Below, one piece after another: positions 15,976-26,300 of a DNA stretch of 64,000 nt. The notes under the pieces were generated by a model, which searched no databases, was not told the origin of the DNA, and saw only the letters and a program-made list of their open reading frames with translations. The stretch spans positions 881,482 to 945,481 of the forward strand of contig OZ023210.1 in NCBI GenBank assembly GCA_963995525.1. The letters run 5' to 3'. Origin of the DNA: Escarpia spicata. Taxonomy: Eukaryota > Annelida > Polychaeta > Sabellida > Siboglinidae. Position 1 is the first letter of the stretch. Each line of letters opens with the position of its first letter. The position numbers and the translations under genes are program-made.

Positions 15976-18900
15976 TGCATGAGATACCCACTACTTCTGG
16001 GGGATCGTTGGTAGATTGCGCGATAGTTAGGTTTGGGGTGTTCCGTAACGACGTACAGTGATGACAGCTGCGCGAGGTGGACTCGACAGACTTGTCGAGG
16101 TCGAGAGCGAATACATAGCGATGCATGACTTGCTTTAGCTGGTACGAAGACGGGTGATCCAGTTGGATGTGCAGGGCCGTTACTAGTCCGTCTAGGACTT
16201 TTCGCGGTACGATGATGCACTCTCGTGTAGGACTCAGTGGGTCGTTACGTTGTACGACCAGTAGACCGTCACGAGCGATTGATGCGACGTTAAGGTATCT
16301 TTTGACGTCTTTCGCGTTTGTCACCTTTTTGGATGGTCGTGTTGCTTGTGTAAATGGTGAATGAGTCCTTCGCAAGTCTTGGCAGTCTGCTTGAATGCCG
16401 AGCCATGCTGAACGATTGGTGAACGGAAGTCGAGCTTTCCCAGATGTTATGTCGTCTGTTGTAACGCGTTGCATCACGACTGACTCTTCAGTCTGTCGTA
16501 TATAGGAGCACACTTGGCACTGTTGTTCCCGGCATGTGGGTGCGTTGCGACTCGCGAAGTCTGATGGAACATTAGCTGAACCGGCGAGATGGCGAATAGT
16601 TGCCTGGTACCGACTGACGACTGATAGGAATGTCGATACGCGCGGGCTGACGGAGAATTCACCGCGACAAAGCATCTCGTGGGCTTGTACGCAAGGCTTG
16701 CTGTCTGTGAGTATCGCTGTGTTGTGTGCTGACTGTACGATATACGGGCTGAAATGTCTGATAGCGGCTGCGATGGATAGTGCTTCTACTTCGCATGGCA
16801 ACCAGGAGATCTGTCGTCCGCGGAGTTTTGCGCTGAAGAATCCGGCCAGCATCAATTTGCCATTGCGCATCACGTACAAGGTGGCTCCTAGACCGCACTG
16901 TTTGACAGCGCCGTCCGTCACTAGCCATAGTTCGTCACTTGGCCGAGGTAATGTGATAGCCTTGTTAGTCTGAAGACTGGTTTGTGCGTGTTTGAAGGCT
17001 TCTCTTAATGCATCGGTCCATGTGACGCGATCACTTGACTGTTTGCCACCCGTTACTTCGTCGAACGGGGCGAGCAAGGCGGAGCATCCTGGTATGACGC
17101 GTGCTAGCATTTTGTAGGCTCCGACGAATGCTCGCATCGCTTTGACTGTGAGTGGAGCGTCGCAGCTGGCTAGGGTGGCGATGCGATGTTGGCTTGCATG
17201 GATGGAGCCGAGGTTCCACACCCAGCCAAGTATCGTGGTCGTAGTAGGGCACATCGTTGTTTTGGCAGCGGACAGGCGCAACCCGCTGTTGGCGAAGCTT
17301 TGGAGCAATCGTCTTACGTTCTGTTGGAGTTCGGCGATGGTGTTTCCTCCACAATATATGTCGTCTGCCAGTTTGGCGACGACACCTTCTTCGAGTAGAT
17401 CTCCCAGTACGCGGCACAACAGCTCTTCGAGTGCGGTTTCGGACCCGGGCATGCCCATCGCTGAGCGAGCGTATACGCGTACACCGCGGAACGGAGTGAC
17501 TACTCCGCAGTACTTCATTGATTCACGCGATAGAGGGATTTGGTAGAACGCATTTGACATATCGGTAGTCGCTATGTACCTCCATTGTGCGATTTTTCGT
17601 AGGGTGTTGTCGACATCAGGCATCAATGAAGGCTGCGGCTTGCTATAGCGGCCTACGTCAGTGAAGGCAGTGACGAGTCGGTGTCCTCCGCTTTGCTTCT
17701 TTATCAGGAATGACGGGTTGAGGTACTCGACGTTGACCGGTACATCCTCAGGCCGGACGAACACGCCCATCGTCTCGAGTTCATCGAACTTGTTTTGGAG
17801 TTCTACGAGCTGGTTTCGTGCGTATTGGGGTAGGCGTCCTTTACGTTGGGGCGGTTGTACTGGGCCCATGTTGACAACAGCTTTGAATGGTCCCACGTGA
17901 CCATTGTATCCACTGTAGCTTGGGTCGAATACGTCGTCATACTCTTCCACGATCGATCGGAATGCCGCTCGTTCGTCGGGGGAGAGCGCGTGATCAGGAT
18001 CGATGGTGACCGCTGTTGAGTGTTTGATGGCAGTAGCATTCGAGCTGCGTGTGCGTATGCTTACGGCTACGCTGGTGCATTGACTGTCTGGTATGGATGT
18101 TGCCTTGTCGGGTACGAACACATCTCTGATTTGGCAAAAGTGTTCGTTTCTTTTCAGTGTGCGAGTGGAGTTCGTGAGATTTGGTATGCGCAATACACCT
18201 TCTACGCTGGTGATTAGTGAAGGTTGTGGCCACACATCGTTCTCGTGTACTCCTTTGTTGCCGGTGGAATCGTGACGTGGTTCCAGAGCGAATGTGGCGT
18301 CTGCGATATACGCGTCTGAAGGCAGGTCGACTTCCACGAAGTCGCCTGGCCACACAGTGATGTTGGTTGGTGGTGCTCGCAGTATGTGGGCACGGCGGAC
18401 TGCATGCCTGTTGAGGGCCCTCTGTGTTGTACCATATGTGTACGTGGTGCCATCTGCGAGGGTGATGGTTCGTTTGGCGGGACGGATGGTAATGTCGTTG
18501 ACTTCCATAAATGGTGTCCCGGCCAGCATCTCGACATCCAGATTCTGTACCACTAGTCCACAGAACTGGAATGATTTATTTTTGTGGGCGAGTGATATGG
18601 TAATTTCGCCAACTATGGTTAGAGGCGATGATCCGTCAGCTTGGTGAGCCGATTGGGAAGAGTTCTTGATAGTACACCCCAATCTCACTGCCGTGTCATG
18701 ACGGATCATATTGCCCGTTGCACCGCTATCGATCGTCACTCGAACGTCGTGATGGTCGTGGAACGCGTCGAGGTAAGGCGATTGTCGTACATCGATACGT
18801 TGCACGGTAGTGGTGTTTACGGGGCGTTCGTCATAAACTTCGTAGATATCGTCGTCGCCTTCATCGACTCCGTCGATGATATCACTGACTTGTCGTACCT

Positions 18901-19804
18901 TAGCCATGTAGCGGCGATCTTGTTCCGGAAGGTACGAGCACTCGCTGAGGAAGTGGTGTACATCACTGCGGCCTACTTGTTTGCAAAGAGGGCAAGTCTT
19001 CACGCTCGTGGGACGCCTATGGTTGTTAGATGGTGCCGGTTGTCGTCTTGAGAACGCTGGTCTTTGTCCGCGTAGGTTAGGTCTAGTCTCGGTGCGCATA
19101 ACCTTTGCGGTGTCAGCAGACGCAATCTCGTCTAGTAGTGATTCGAGTGCCTGTGATATTTCTGGCTTGATCGATGCTAGTGTTCTTGACCTCAGCTCTG
19201 TGCCATATCGTTGCTTTATGAGCTTAGGCAGTGCGGGGTTGATAAGTCGTAACCAGGTCAGTACTACCATGTTCTCTAGGGAAGGAGACATTTCTTCGTC
19301 AACGTGTATGACGTCACCGTGGTGCAGAATGACACTTCCCTCTTGTAGCATGTTGTCTTCAACGAAGGCCACTAGGCGCTGATACAAGTCTTCGGGGCGT
19401 TCGTCAGCTTGTAGGTGGATATCAGCAAAGTCCAGGAAATGGGCCCCTGTAGACTGGAACCCATAGTGCAGTCGGATAGTTTGCCAGATACCGGATAAAC
19501 TGGTTGAGTTTTTAGCGATCGTGTTGCGCGATATGACTGGGCAATAGTTCGCTATTTGGCCTAACATTAGATCGAGCATGTAGGCTTGCTGAATGGCTGT
19601 ATGACTATTATCGTCGGTGAAGCCGCGGTTTGGATGTGCTGCACATCGCTTCTCCCATTTAGCGTCAGTGGCGATAAACTGGGCGAAGTTTGGGTCGAGT
19701 GAGAGGGTGTAGACGAGGTTCTGGCGCCAGTTCTCAAATGTGTTGACCGTTTCCGTTTTTGTGAGGCACCACTGTCTCGGTGCGCGTTGCATGTTGTTAG
19801 CCAT
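15827..19804 (-). CDS. Retrotransposon gag-pol polyprotein
   Basis: 1,325-codon frame starting at 19,804. Residues 1-260 are gag-like. C271, C274, H284 and C289 form a CCHC-like knuckle ('CPLCKQ..HHFLSEC'). The aspartic protease active site is 'DSGATGNMI' at 359. Reverse transcriptase spans roughly 640-860, with 'TTDMSNAFYQIPL' and the catalytic 'LADDIY' near 813. RNase H follows with 'TDGAVKQCG' (964), 'CEVEAL' (1004) and 'TDSK' (1033). The integrase zinc domain has H1212, H1217, C1247 and C1250. After about residue 1,273 ('PPEVVG') the frame no longer encodes integrase; the true continuation is one base shifted. Residues after that point are out-of-frame translation. Confidence 0.92.
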   Translation of the reverse strand: MANNMQRAPRQWCLTKTETVNTFENWRQNLVYTLSLDPNFAQFIATDAKWEKRCAAHPNRGFTDDNSHTAIQQAYMLDLMLGQIANYCPVISRNTIAKNSTSLSGIWQTIRLHYGFQSTGAHFLDFADIHLQADERPEDLYQRLVAFVEDNMLQEGSVILHHGDVIHVDEEMSPSLENMVVLTWLRLINPALPKLIKQRYGTELRSRTLASIKPEISQALESLLDEIASADTAKVMRTETRPNLRGQRPAFSRRQPAPSNNHRRPTSVKTCPLCKQVGRSDVHHFLSECSYLPEQDRRYMAKVRQVSDIIDGVDEGDDDIYEVYDERPVNTTTVQRIDVRQSPYLDAFHDHHDVRVTIDSGATGNMIRHDTAVRLGCTIKNSSQSAHQADGSSPLTIVGEITISLAHKNKSFQFCGLVVQNLDVEMLAGTPFMEVNDITIRPAKRTITLADGTTYTYGTTQRALNRHAVRRAHILRAPPTNITVWPGDFVEVDLPSDAYIADATFALEPRHDSTGNKGVHENDVWPQPSLITSVEGVLRIPNLTNSTRTLKRNEHFCQIRDVFVPDKATSIPDSQCTSVAVSIRTRSSNATAIKHSTAVTIDPDHALSPDERAAFRSIVEEYDDVFDPSYSGYNGHVGPFKAVVNMGPVQPPQRKGRLPQYARNQLVELQNKFDELETMGVFVRPEDVPVNVEYLNPSFLIKKQSGGHRLVTAFTDVGRYSKPQPSLMPDVDNTLRKIAQWRYIATTDMSNAFYQIPLSRESMKYCGVVTPFRGVRVYARSAMGMPGSETALEELLCRVLGDLLEEGVVAKLADDIYCGGNTIAELQQNVRRLLQSFANSGLRLSAAKTTMCPTTTTILGWVWNLGSIHASQHRIATLASCDAPLTVKAMRAFVGAYKMLARVIPGCSALLAPFDEVTGGKQSSDRVTWTDALREAFKHAQTSLQTNKAITLPRPSDELWLVTDGAVKQCGLGATLYVMRNGKLMLAGFFSAKLRGRQISWLPCEVEALSIAAAIRHFSPYIVQSAHNTAILTDSKPCVQAHEMLCRGEFSVSPRVSTFLSVVSRYQATIRHLAGSANVPSDFASRNAPTCREQQCQVCSYIRQTEESVVMQRVTTDDITSGKARLPFTNRSAWLGIQADCQDLRRTHSPFTQATRPSKKVTNAKDVKRYLNVASIARDGLLVVQRNDPLSPTRECIIVPRKVLDGLVTALHIQLDHPSSYQLKQVMHRYVFALDLDKSVESTSRSCHHCTSLRNTPNLTIAQSTNDPPEVVGISCSRHHQTRKTTDLGATRVCNIIHGNKLRQRRTTRHVTGLHHSTLHRPPTA

Positions 19805-19913
19805 GTTGTTACCACACCTGCTAGTGATACAGAGCCGTTTCGGCTAGCTGTTTGCGCCGTGAGGTCGGCGGACTGTCAATGTGTATCTGCTTTTATTGCG
19901 CCCGTTTTGGTGA

Positions 19914-19940
19914 GCGGGTTCGTTGTGAGCGCTGCCACCA
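19914..19940 (-). other. Primer-binding site, tRNA-Leu-like
   Basis: Minus-strand sequence 'TGGTGGCAGCG' directly follows the 5' LTR. It is complementary to a tRNA 3' end 'CGCTGCCACCA', which fits animal tRNA-Leu (UAG type) from memory. 'CTCACAACGAACC' follows, resembling the complement of a T-arm, so the match may extend beyond 20 bases. Confidence 0.7.
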
Positions 19941-20151
19941 CGCCATTAGGTGATCAAATGCACACTTCGAGTCACACAAACAAACACTAGTACGTATGCG
20001 TAACTAGAACAGTGTTTTAATAAGAGAACACAAAACTGCAACTCACAACCGGAAGTATCCAAACATGCGAGGCCGTGACCCGGAAACTAGGGGTCACGAC
20101 AATATTACCATTGAACTACAATCATGGAATAGTAACTAATAGCCATTGGCG
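19941..20151 (-). repeat. 5' LTR of the retrotransposon
   Basis: 211 bp, identical to the LTR at 14,633 apart from one missing base. It should hold the element's promoter; I could not identify a TATA box or start site with confidence. Confidence 0.95.
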
Positions 20152-20774
20152 CAGTGCCATATAAAGTCATTTCAGGGTATGCAGGCTGTTTCCCATGCTG
20201 TCTTCCAACCATTGCAGAAGAATGCAGACGTCATACTGCACATCGGCTCAATCTTGGAAACTGACAAGTCGACTTGTATTTTCACAGAGCAGGAGAGATG
20301 TCGTTGCCATCATGATGAATAAAGTTATTGCCAATTCCAAAGGCTATCCAGATGTATGCAGCTGTAGAAATATGTGACTAGCTCATACATCTTATTTATC
20401 GGAAGCACAAGGACACCCTTGTCCACAGCTAGTGCATATCAAATATGGCGTCAGTCCCCTTTCCAAAACATTCTGCACATGGACCTGCAGTTGCGAGTCA
20501 GTTTCCTCGAGGCCACACTAGCATATAATAGTCGTACCTACTGACGAACAATGATCGAGGTGTCTGATGTGGCAAACATTTCTTTTCAACCTGGATAGTG
20601 GAGATTTGGTGGCGAGAGATGCTCATGTTTCTTGGTGACAAAGCGATGAAACTATACATCCAGTGTACTGGAAGCACCTGTTGTCCCAGGATACCTTCCT
20701 CCGAGTCTCGTTACCACGCAAGTCTCATTTGGAGTATTTTATGCTGCCGGGGAGGTGCGTGTCCCAGACAATTT
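20152..20774. other. Intergenic, right flank of LTR element
   Basis: Short open stretches but no recognisable protein or repeat. Confidence 0.35.
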
Positions 20775-20963
20775 CAGTACTGTTGGAGTTAACTATGTGC
20801 TTCATTATGTGAGGGATAACAACAGTGTCTGCCTACTCAGTACTGTTGGAGTTAACTATGTGCTTCATGATGTGAGGGATAACAACAGTGTCTGCCTACT
20901 CAGTACTGTTGGAGTTAACTATGTGCTTCATGATGTGAGGGATAACAACAGTGTCTGCAGACT
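20775..20963 (+). repeat. 63-bp tandem repeat, three copies
   Basis: Three units starting at 20775, 20838 and 20901, each beginning 'cagtactgttggagttaact'. Copies 2 and 3 are identical and copy 1 differs at one base (cattatgtg/catgatgtg). 63 bp is 21 codons, hence the open frame across it. Confidence 0.95.
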
Positions 20964-21300
20964 CGTCTAACGTGGTGATGTTGGTTGAGGAAAGGAGATG
21001 GGAAGGAGGGAGGGTACGGCTGAATTTCTTATCTGAAAATGAACACATGTAAAGGTTATTTGCTGCAAGACGATGAATAACCGACAGAAGAGGGTCAATA
21101 AATTATTCAACATTGGTAGAGGGCGATTGAGCTCTTTAATGGGACATGGGTGGAATGCGTGATGTCAACGATCACCGATTTATCATTGTCGTACTAATAT
21201 TTGCTCAGAACTTCGATCGCACGGGCGATGTTTACCACAAAGAAGTTTTCCTCGTGATGTTGGCTTTCCTAAACTTCGGGAAGATGCGGTCTCAAACTCT
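20964..21300. other. Intergenic, no feature
   Basis: Nothing recognised. Confidence 0.3.
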
Positions 21301-21329
21301 GATAATTCGGGCCCTTGGACGCACACAAA

Positions 21330-21860
21330 ATGTGCCGACTTCGATTCAAAAGTGAAAGCGTATTCAAGGAAATAGCAAACATGTGGTGCTTTTTTTCGAT
21401 TTGTCACATATCCATAAAACAAATTCAGTAAAATGGCATTTATAATTTCAGTGGTGTGAACAATTATGGACCCCAAAATGTGTACTGACACCGATCAAAA
21501 AGTGAAATGTTATTATTGAAGGAGCAACACAAATGTGGTGGCTTAGATTTTGTCGGCTTTTCTTTTATGCCTTGAAAACGTAATAAAACGGCATATATCG
21601 GTTCAATTGTGGGGGGGTGAAAACGTATGGAATCACCCAATAAAATGTGCTGATGCCAATAACAAAAATTAAATAGTGTTACGGGAAACAGCCAAACATG
21701 TGGTACATCTGTCTGGTCTGTAACACATGCCATGGGAAAGTGTCATAAAACGGCATAGGACTAAGGGTTCAGTGGGGGTGAGACATTATGGAACCACCCA
21801 AAATATTTACTAATTCTGATGAAACATTGAACTCGTGTTCAAGGAAGCAGAAGATCTCTG
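21330..21860 (+). repeat. ~160-bp diverged tandem repeat, three to four units
   Basis: Related blocks with 'tatggaccccaaaatgtgta' (21,468), 'tatggaatcacccaataaaa' (21,627) and 'tatggaaccacccaaaatat' (21,789). Each is followed by a region with 'aaacatgtggt' or a close variant and 'cataaaacggcat'. Period about 160 bp, strongly diverged, so old. Confidence 0.75.
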
Positions 21861-23120
21861 CAGAAGCCAAGACCTACCCCAAACGCTTATCTTCTTTCGA
21901 TTTTCTTTTGGGAACAATTCGCCACATAAACGGTGTCTAATGTCAGAAACGGCAGCTCTTCGTCGCTGTCAGACGATATGGCGAGAGCCATATTGCCAGT
22001 GACGCCACCAATTTTTCTTCGCGCGTCCAAGTCGCGCTGTGTGCATAAACAGACCAGTTGCAAGCGAGTTGCAGCACAATTGCTGGCTGGTACTGACGTA
22101 ATCAGCAGCAGCGACCCCTGGCGCGCGAGGATGCAGCTGATGTCACCATCCCAATCAAAAGGGACTATTTCACTGGAAATTAATTTACTTAATTTCAAGA
22201 AATTTTAAACGAATGCTAGACTACTCGGCCCCCATCCTGAGACAACTCGGGCCCCAAATATTATGAAGGCGGCTAGAGATAGATGAATTCCCTTTGTCTG
22301 TTAGGAAAATTATATGACGGCGGCTAAAAATATATGAGTTCGTTCCACGGTGAATTCTGCCCACATCGATTGGTGAATGCGGCGGCCTAGAACTCGGCCC
22401 AAACGATCAGGCCCTATATACGTCACCCACATGTAACTGAAAATTATACATAACTCAGTTCAACTGACTAATAGCACATATTATTCAATATATTATTCGG
22501 ATATTGTTTGTTTTAAGCACAATATACGAACTATAAGACACCGGCGAATGGTCTTCGATCGGCGTACGAGAAACAAAGCATGCATTGGACATCAGCAGTA
22601 TCTAACAAACGTGGCTTCCCACTGATGACGATTACACGAATAACAAGCATTGGGAGTCGATGGTTAATGAGCAGATTTTTAGTGTCACTTTTGTGCAAGC
22701 CAAGCTAAAAATGTAGCAGTATGACTCGTACAGTAAGACTCGTTGACAACCAAAATCACCCTTTTAATATAAAATGTAGACTCCTTGTAGCATCTCCTAA
22801 AATGGCAGTATCTGGATCGACGTCTTATGTGTTTATTATAATATAAATGTGTTTGAAAAATATTGAACATCATCCGTTCCATTAAGGTAAGTAGAATCAA
22901 AAATAATTTGTACCTCGTTGACCATACAAATCACCCTTTATTGAACATGAAGGATGTATTGTTTCACGTGAAATAAATATTGTAATTGGCAGCAGTATAT
23001 GGCCCATAGGCTTTGTTTTGTTCATGATACACAGGTCTTAGCACATACAGATGTGCGTATAATGTAATATAAACTCGTCATACTCGTATGTAATAGAAAC
23101 ACAGCTAACAAAAAGATGTT
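21861..23120. other. Intergenic; a weak minus-strand open frame at 21,887-22,198
   Basis: The minus-strand frame contains an acidic 'AISSDSDEELPF' stretch such as begins some transposase-related proteins, but I cannot assign it and no downstream exons are seen. Near 22,225 'ggcccccatcctgagacaac' matches, inverted, the repeat at 37,850. Otherwise nothing recognised. Confidence 0.3.
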
Positions 23121-23124
23121 TCCA

Positions 23125-23330
23125 GAACGTTAATGTTCTGTTACGATAACGTTAGTGGTAACGTTCTGAGAATTTGTTTTTGGAAAGTTTTCTTACCGTT
23201 CTCAGAACGTCATGGATAACGCTATTGCGTAACGTTCTCAGAACGTTTTTATGGAAAGTTTTCTTAACGTCCCCAGAACGTTAGTTTGATTTACGATAAC
23301 GTTATTGCATAACGTTCCCAGAAGGTTAAG
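23125..23330. repeat. Palindromic AACGTTCTCAGAACGTT cluster
   Basis: Repeated, often palindromic motifs: 'ccagaacgttaatgttctg', 'taacgttctgagaa', 'ccgttctcagaacgtcatgg', 'aacgttctcagaacgttttt', 'aacgtccccagaacgtta' and 'ataacgttcccagaa'. They are interleaved with 'ggaaagttttctta' and 'tacgataacgtta'. It forms the left edge of the 12-kb satellite. Confidence 0.85.
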
Positions 23331-23332
23331 AA

Positions 23333-26300
23333 AATGTTCAATAAAACAATAACGGGCAGCAAGCCATTTATTCTATTGTGTCCCTTCACACATGGATACT
23401 TTCTTTGTGTACAAGAAGACGATAAACAACTTAATCCGCTTCAGAAGCTCAATGAAACAATAACGGGCAGCAAGCCATTTATTCTATTGTGTCCCTTCAC
23501 ACATGGATACTCTCTTTGTGTACAAGAAGACGATAAACAACTTAATCCGCTTCAGAAGCTCAATGAAACAATGACGGAGTAGGAAACCATTTATTCTATT
23601 GTGTCCCTTCACACATGGATACTCTCTTTGTGTACAAGAAGACGATAAACAACTTAATCCGCTTCAGAAGTATCTACTCAATGAAACAATAACGGGCAGC
23701 AAGCCATTTATTCTATTGTGTCCCTTCACACATGGATACTCTCTTCGTGCACAAGAAGACGATAAACAATTTAATCCGCTTCAGAAGCTCATTGAAACAA
23801 TAACGGAGTAGCAAGCCATTTATTCTATTGTGTCCCTTCACACATGGATACTCTCTTTGTGTACAAGAAGACGATAAACAACTTAATCCGCTTCAGAAGT
23901 ATCTATTCAATGAAACAATAACGGGCAGCAAGCCATTTATTCTATTGTGTCCCTTCACACATGGATACTCTCTTCGTGTACAAGAAGACGATAAACAACT
24001 TAATCTGCTTCAGAAGTATCTACTCAATGAAACAATAACGGGCAGCAAGCCATTTACTCTATTGTATCCCTTCACACATGGATACTCTCTTCGTGCACAA
24101 GAAGACGATAAACAACTTAATCCGCTTCAGAAGCTCAATGAAACAATGACGGAGTAGCAAGCCATTTATTCTATTGTGTCCCTTCACACATGGATACTCT
24201 CTTCGTGTACAAGAAGACGATAAAAAACTTAATCCGCTTCAGAAGTATCTACTCAATGAAACAATAACGGGCAGCAAGCCATTTATTCTATTGTGTCCCT
24301 TCACACATGGATACTCTCTTTGTGTACAAGAAGACGATAAACAACTTAATCCGCTTCAGAAGCTCAATGAAACAATGACGGAGTAGCAAGCCATTTATTC
24401 TATTGTGTCCCTTCACACATGGATACTCTCTTCGTGTACAAGAAGACGATAAAAAACTTAATCCGCTTCAGAAGTATCTACTCAATGAAACAATAACGGA
24501 GTAGCAAGCCATTTATTCTATTGTGTCCCTTCACACATGGATACTCTTTTCGTGTACAAGAAGACGATAAACAACTTAATCCGCTTCAGAAGTATCTACT
24601 CAATGAAACAATAACGGGCAGCAAGCCATTTATTCTATTGTGTCCCTTCACACATGGATACTCTCTTCTTGCACAAGAAGACGATTAACAACTTAATCCG
24701 CTTCAGTAGCTCAATGAAACAATGACGGAGTAGCAAGCCATTTATTCTATTGTGTCCCTTCACACATGGATACTCTCTTCGTGCACAAGAAGACGATAAA
24801 CAACTTAATCCGCTTCAGAAGCTCAATGAAACAATGACGGAGTAGCAAGCCATTTATTCTATTGTGTCCCTTCACACATGGATACTCTCTTCGTGCACAA
24901 GAAGACGATAAACAACTGAATCCGCTTCAGAAGTATCTACTCAATGAAACAATAACGGGCAGCAAGCCATTTATTCTATTGTGTCCCTTCACACATGGAT
25001 ACTCTCTTCGTGCACAAAAAGACGATAAACAACTTAATCCGCTTCAGAAGCTCAATGAAACAATGACTGAGTAGCAAGCCATTTATTCTATTGTGTCCCA
25101 TCACACATGGATACTCTCTTTGTGTACAAGAAGACGATAAACAACTTAATCCGCTTCAGAAGTATATGCTCAATGAAACAATGACGGAGTAGCAAGCCAT
25201 TTATTCTATTGTGTCCCTTCACACATGGATACTCTCTTCGTGTACAAGAAGACGATAAACAACTTAATCCGCTTCAGAAGTATCTACTCAATGAAACAAT
25301 AACGGGCAGCAAGCCATTTATTCTATTGTGTCCCTTCACACATGGATACTCTCTTTGTGTACAAGAAGACGATAAACAACTTAATCCGCTTCAGAAGTAT
25401 CTACTCAATGAAACAATGACGGAGTAGCAAGCCATTTATTCTATTGTGTCCCTTAACACATGGATACTCTCTTCGTGCACAAGAAGACGATAAACAACTT
25501 AATCCGCTTCAGAAGCTCAATGAAACAATAACGGAGTAGCAAGCCATTTATACTATTGTGTCCCTTCACACATGGATACTCTCTTTTTGTACAAGAAGAG
25601 GATAAACAACTTAATCCGCTTCAGAAGCTCAATGAAACAATAACGGGCAGCAAGCCATTTATTCTATTGTGTCCCTTCACACATGGATACTCTCTTTGTG
25701 TACAAGAAGACGATAAACAACTTAATCCGCTTCAGAAGCTCAATGAAGCAATGACTGAGTAGCAAGCCATTTATTCTATTGTGTCCCTTCACACATGGAT
25801 ACTCTCTTTGTGTACAAGAAGACGATAAACAACTTAATCCGCTTCAGAAGTATATGCTCAATGAAACAATGACGGAGTAGCAAGCCATTTATTCTATTGT
25901 GTCCCTTCACACATGGATACTCTCTTCGTGTACAAGAAGACGATAAACAACTTAATCCGCTTCAGAAGTATCTACTCAATGAAACAATAACGGGCAGCAA
26001 GCCATTTATTCTATTGTGTCCCTTCACACATGGATACTCTCTTCGTGTACAAGAAGACGATAAACAACTTAATCCGCTTCAGAAGTATCTACTCAATGAA
26101 ACAATAACGGGCAGCAAGCCATTTATTCTATTGTGTCCCTTCACACATGGATACTCTCTTTGTGTACAAGAAGACGATAAACAACTTAATCCGCTTCTGA
26201 AGCTCAATGAAACAATGACGGAGTAGCAAGCCATTTATTCTATTGCGTCCCTTCACACATGGATACTCTCTTCGTGCACAAGAAGACGATAAACAATTTA

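Larger units (their letters stand above)
14633..20151 (-). mobile_element. Ty3/Gypsy-type LTR retrotransposon, near-intact
   Basis: 5,519 bp, transcribed right to left. Long terminal repeats lie at 19,941-20,151 (5') and 14,633-14,844 (3'), differing by a single base gain or loss, so insertion is recent. Between them are a tRNA-type primer site, a gag-pol frame, and a polypurine run just before the 3' LTR. The gag, protease, RT, RNase H, integrase order is that of Ty3/Gypsy. Flanks share only 'CAG'. No envelope gene is seen. One frameshift near 15,955 separates the integrase core from the rest. Confidence 0.95.

Noticed and set aside
16167..19382. Plus-strand open frames within the retrotransposon
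   Set aside because: Shadows of the minus-strand gag-pol frame; no recognisable motifs.
21887..22208. Overlapping open frames on both strands
   Set aside because: Only an acidic stretch hints at a protein on the minus strand; no domain, partner exon or repeat match could be confirmed.
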